From Nocardioides phosphati (GTDB taxonomy: Bacteria; Actinomycetota; Actinomycetes; Propionibacteriales; Nocardioidaceae): 64,000 nt of DNA. The stretch is from contig NZ_BMNI01000001.1 of the NCBI RefSeq assembly GCF_014646375.1, forward strand, positions 641,949 through 705,948. The letters are read 5' to 3'. Under the pieces are notes generated by a model, which was given only the letters and a program-made list of their open reading frames with translations, was not told the DNA's origin and ran no database searches. The position numbers were made by a program, and so were the translations under genes. Shown here piece after piece: positions 63,826 through 64,000 of this stretch. Position 1 is the stretch's first letter; every line of letters starts with the position of its first letter.

Positions 63826-64000
63826 TCAGAAGTTGTTGATGACGGAGGCGAAGACCGCGTCGATGCGGGCCGCGTCGGAGGCGTCGAAGGACTGGCCCCC
63901 CGAGGCCCGGGCGATGCGGGCCAGGACCGACTTGTCGGCGTCGTCGCTGTAGACGATCGTGAAGATCCGGACCGGCGTCGCGGCGGCGCCCTCCTTGGCG
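63826..64000 (-). CDS. VWA-domain protein, C-terminal end (truncated by window edge)
   Basis: The frame is open from the window edge to a TGA at 63826-63828, giving 57 residues. It includes PVRIFTIVYSDDADKSVLAR and IARASGGQSFDASDAARIDAVF, and ends SVINNF. This is the last strand-helix part of a von Willebrand factor A domain (as in YfbK/TerY-like or chelatase-type proteins). It ends one base before the XpaC-like gene, making VWA-XpaC-TelA one operon. Confidence 0.8.
   Translation of the reverse strand, partial: AKEGAAATPVRIFTIVYSDDADKSVLARIARASGGQSFDASDAARIDAVFASVINNF

Overview
The window is one chromosomal stretch of a high-GC actinobacterium, most likely of the Nocardioidaceae (Nocardioides or a relative). 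This rests on roughly 70% GC, heavy GTG start use, constant ATGA/GTGA translational coupling, the actinobacterial mismatch endonuclease NucS, a DUF2550 gene directly after the F-type ATP synthase operon, a Rho factor with a long low-complexity insertion, and TreS-maltokinase. No rRNA, tRNA, CRISPR array, insertion sequence, phage or integrase was seen. The genus is inferred.

Layout. 1-3430: end of thrC, thrB and rho. 3459-6206: a gluconate module (FCD-type GntR regulator divergent from gntK-gntT over a perfect palindrome). 6328-18088: rpmE, prfA, prmC, a threonylcarbamoyl-AMP synthase, a WecA/MraY-like transferase, then atpI, an AtpZ-like gene and atpBEFHAGDC, ending at a large hairpin. 18170-21710: DUF2550, a corrinoid adenosyltransferase, a STAS protein and an ethylmalonyl-CoA mutase (MeaA/Ecm type). 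21771-26964: a NitT/TauT-type ABC importer divergent from a CitA/DcuS-type two-component system. 26987-27953: a DtxR-like box, a small cysteine-cluster protein and ferritin. 27979-36576: DUF952, nucS, a collagen-like exported protein, a 3-hydroxybutyryl-CoA dehydrogenase, hydrolases, a CGNR regulator divergent from an EamA exporter, an AI-2E-family membrane protein and a DivIVA/Scy-like coiled coil. 36764-39437: ArsR-SulP operon with three tiny ORFs. 39526-43808: crotonyl-CoA carboxylase/reductase, epimerase, thiolase and MeaB. 43811-47816: siderophore-type iron importer with DtxR-like boxes. 47948-52575: small membrane proteins, a CnoX-like protein, and a LysR/EamA pair. 52579-57042: treS-mak-membrane protein-Nudix on the minus strand. 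57199-64000: small proteins, an ion channel, crotonase, etfBA, and a VWA/XpaC-like/TelA module running off the end.

The strongest theme is acetyl-CoA assimilation through the ethylmalonyl-CoA pathway. Thiolase, 3-hydroxybutyryl-CoA dehydrogenase, crotonase, Ccr, epimerase and a B12-dependent MeaA/Ecm mutase all lie between 19.7 and 59.0 kb. The B12 adenosyltransferase, the MeaB chaperone GTPase and the electron-transfer flavoprotein are also present. The last pathway genes (mcd, mch, mcl) are not in the window. A second theme is iron: DtxR/IdeR-like boxes precede both the uptake operon and a small-protein/ferritin pair.

Several genes (ecm, the cysteine-cluster protein, both members of the CGNR/EamA pair) have a -10 element 6-8 bases before the start codon, so leaderless transcription is probable. 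Functions were assigned by reading motifs and family resemblance by eye; no database search was run.
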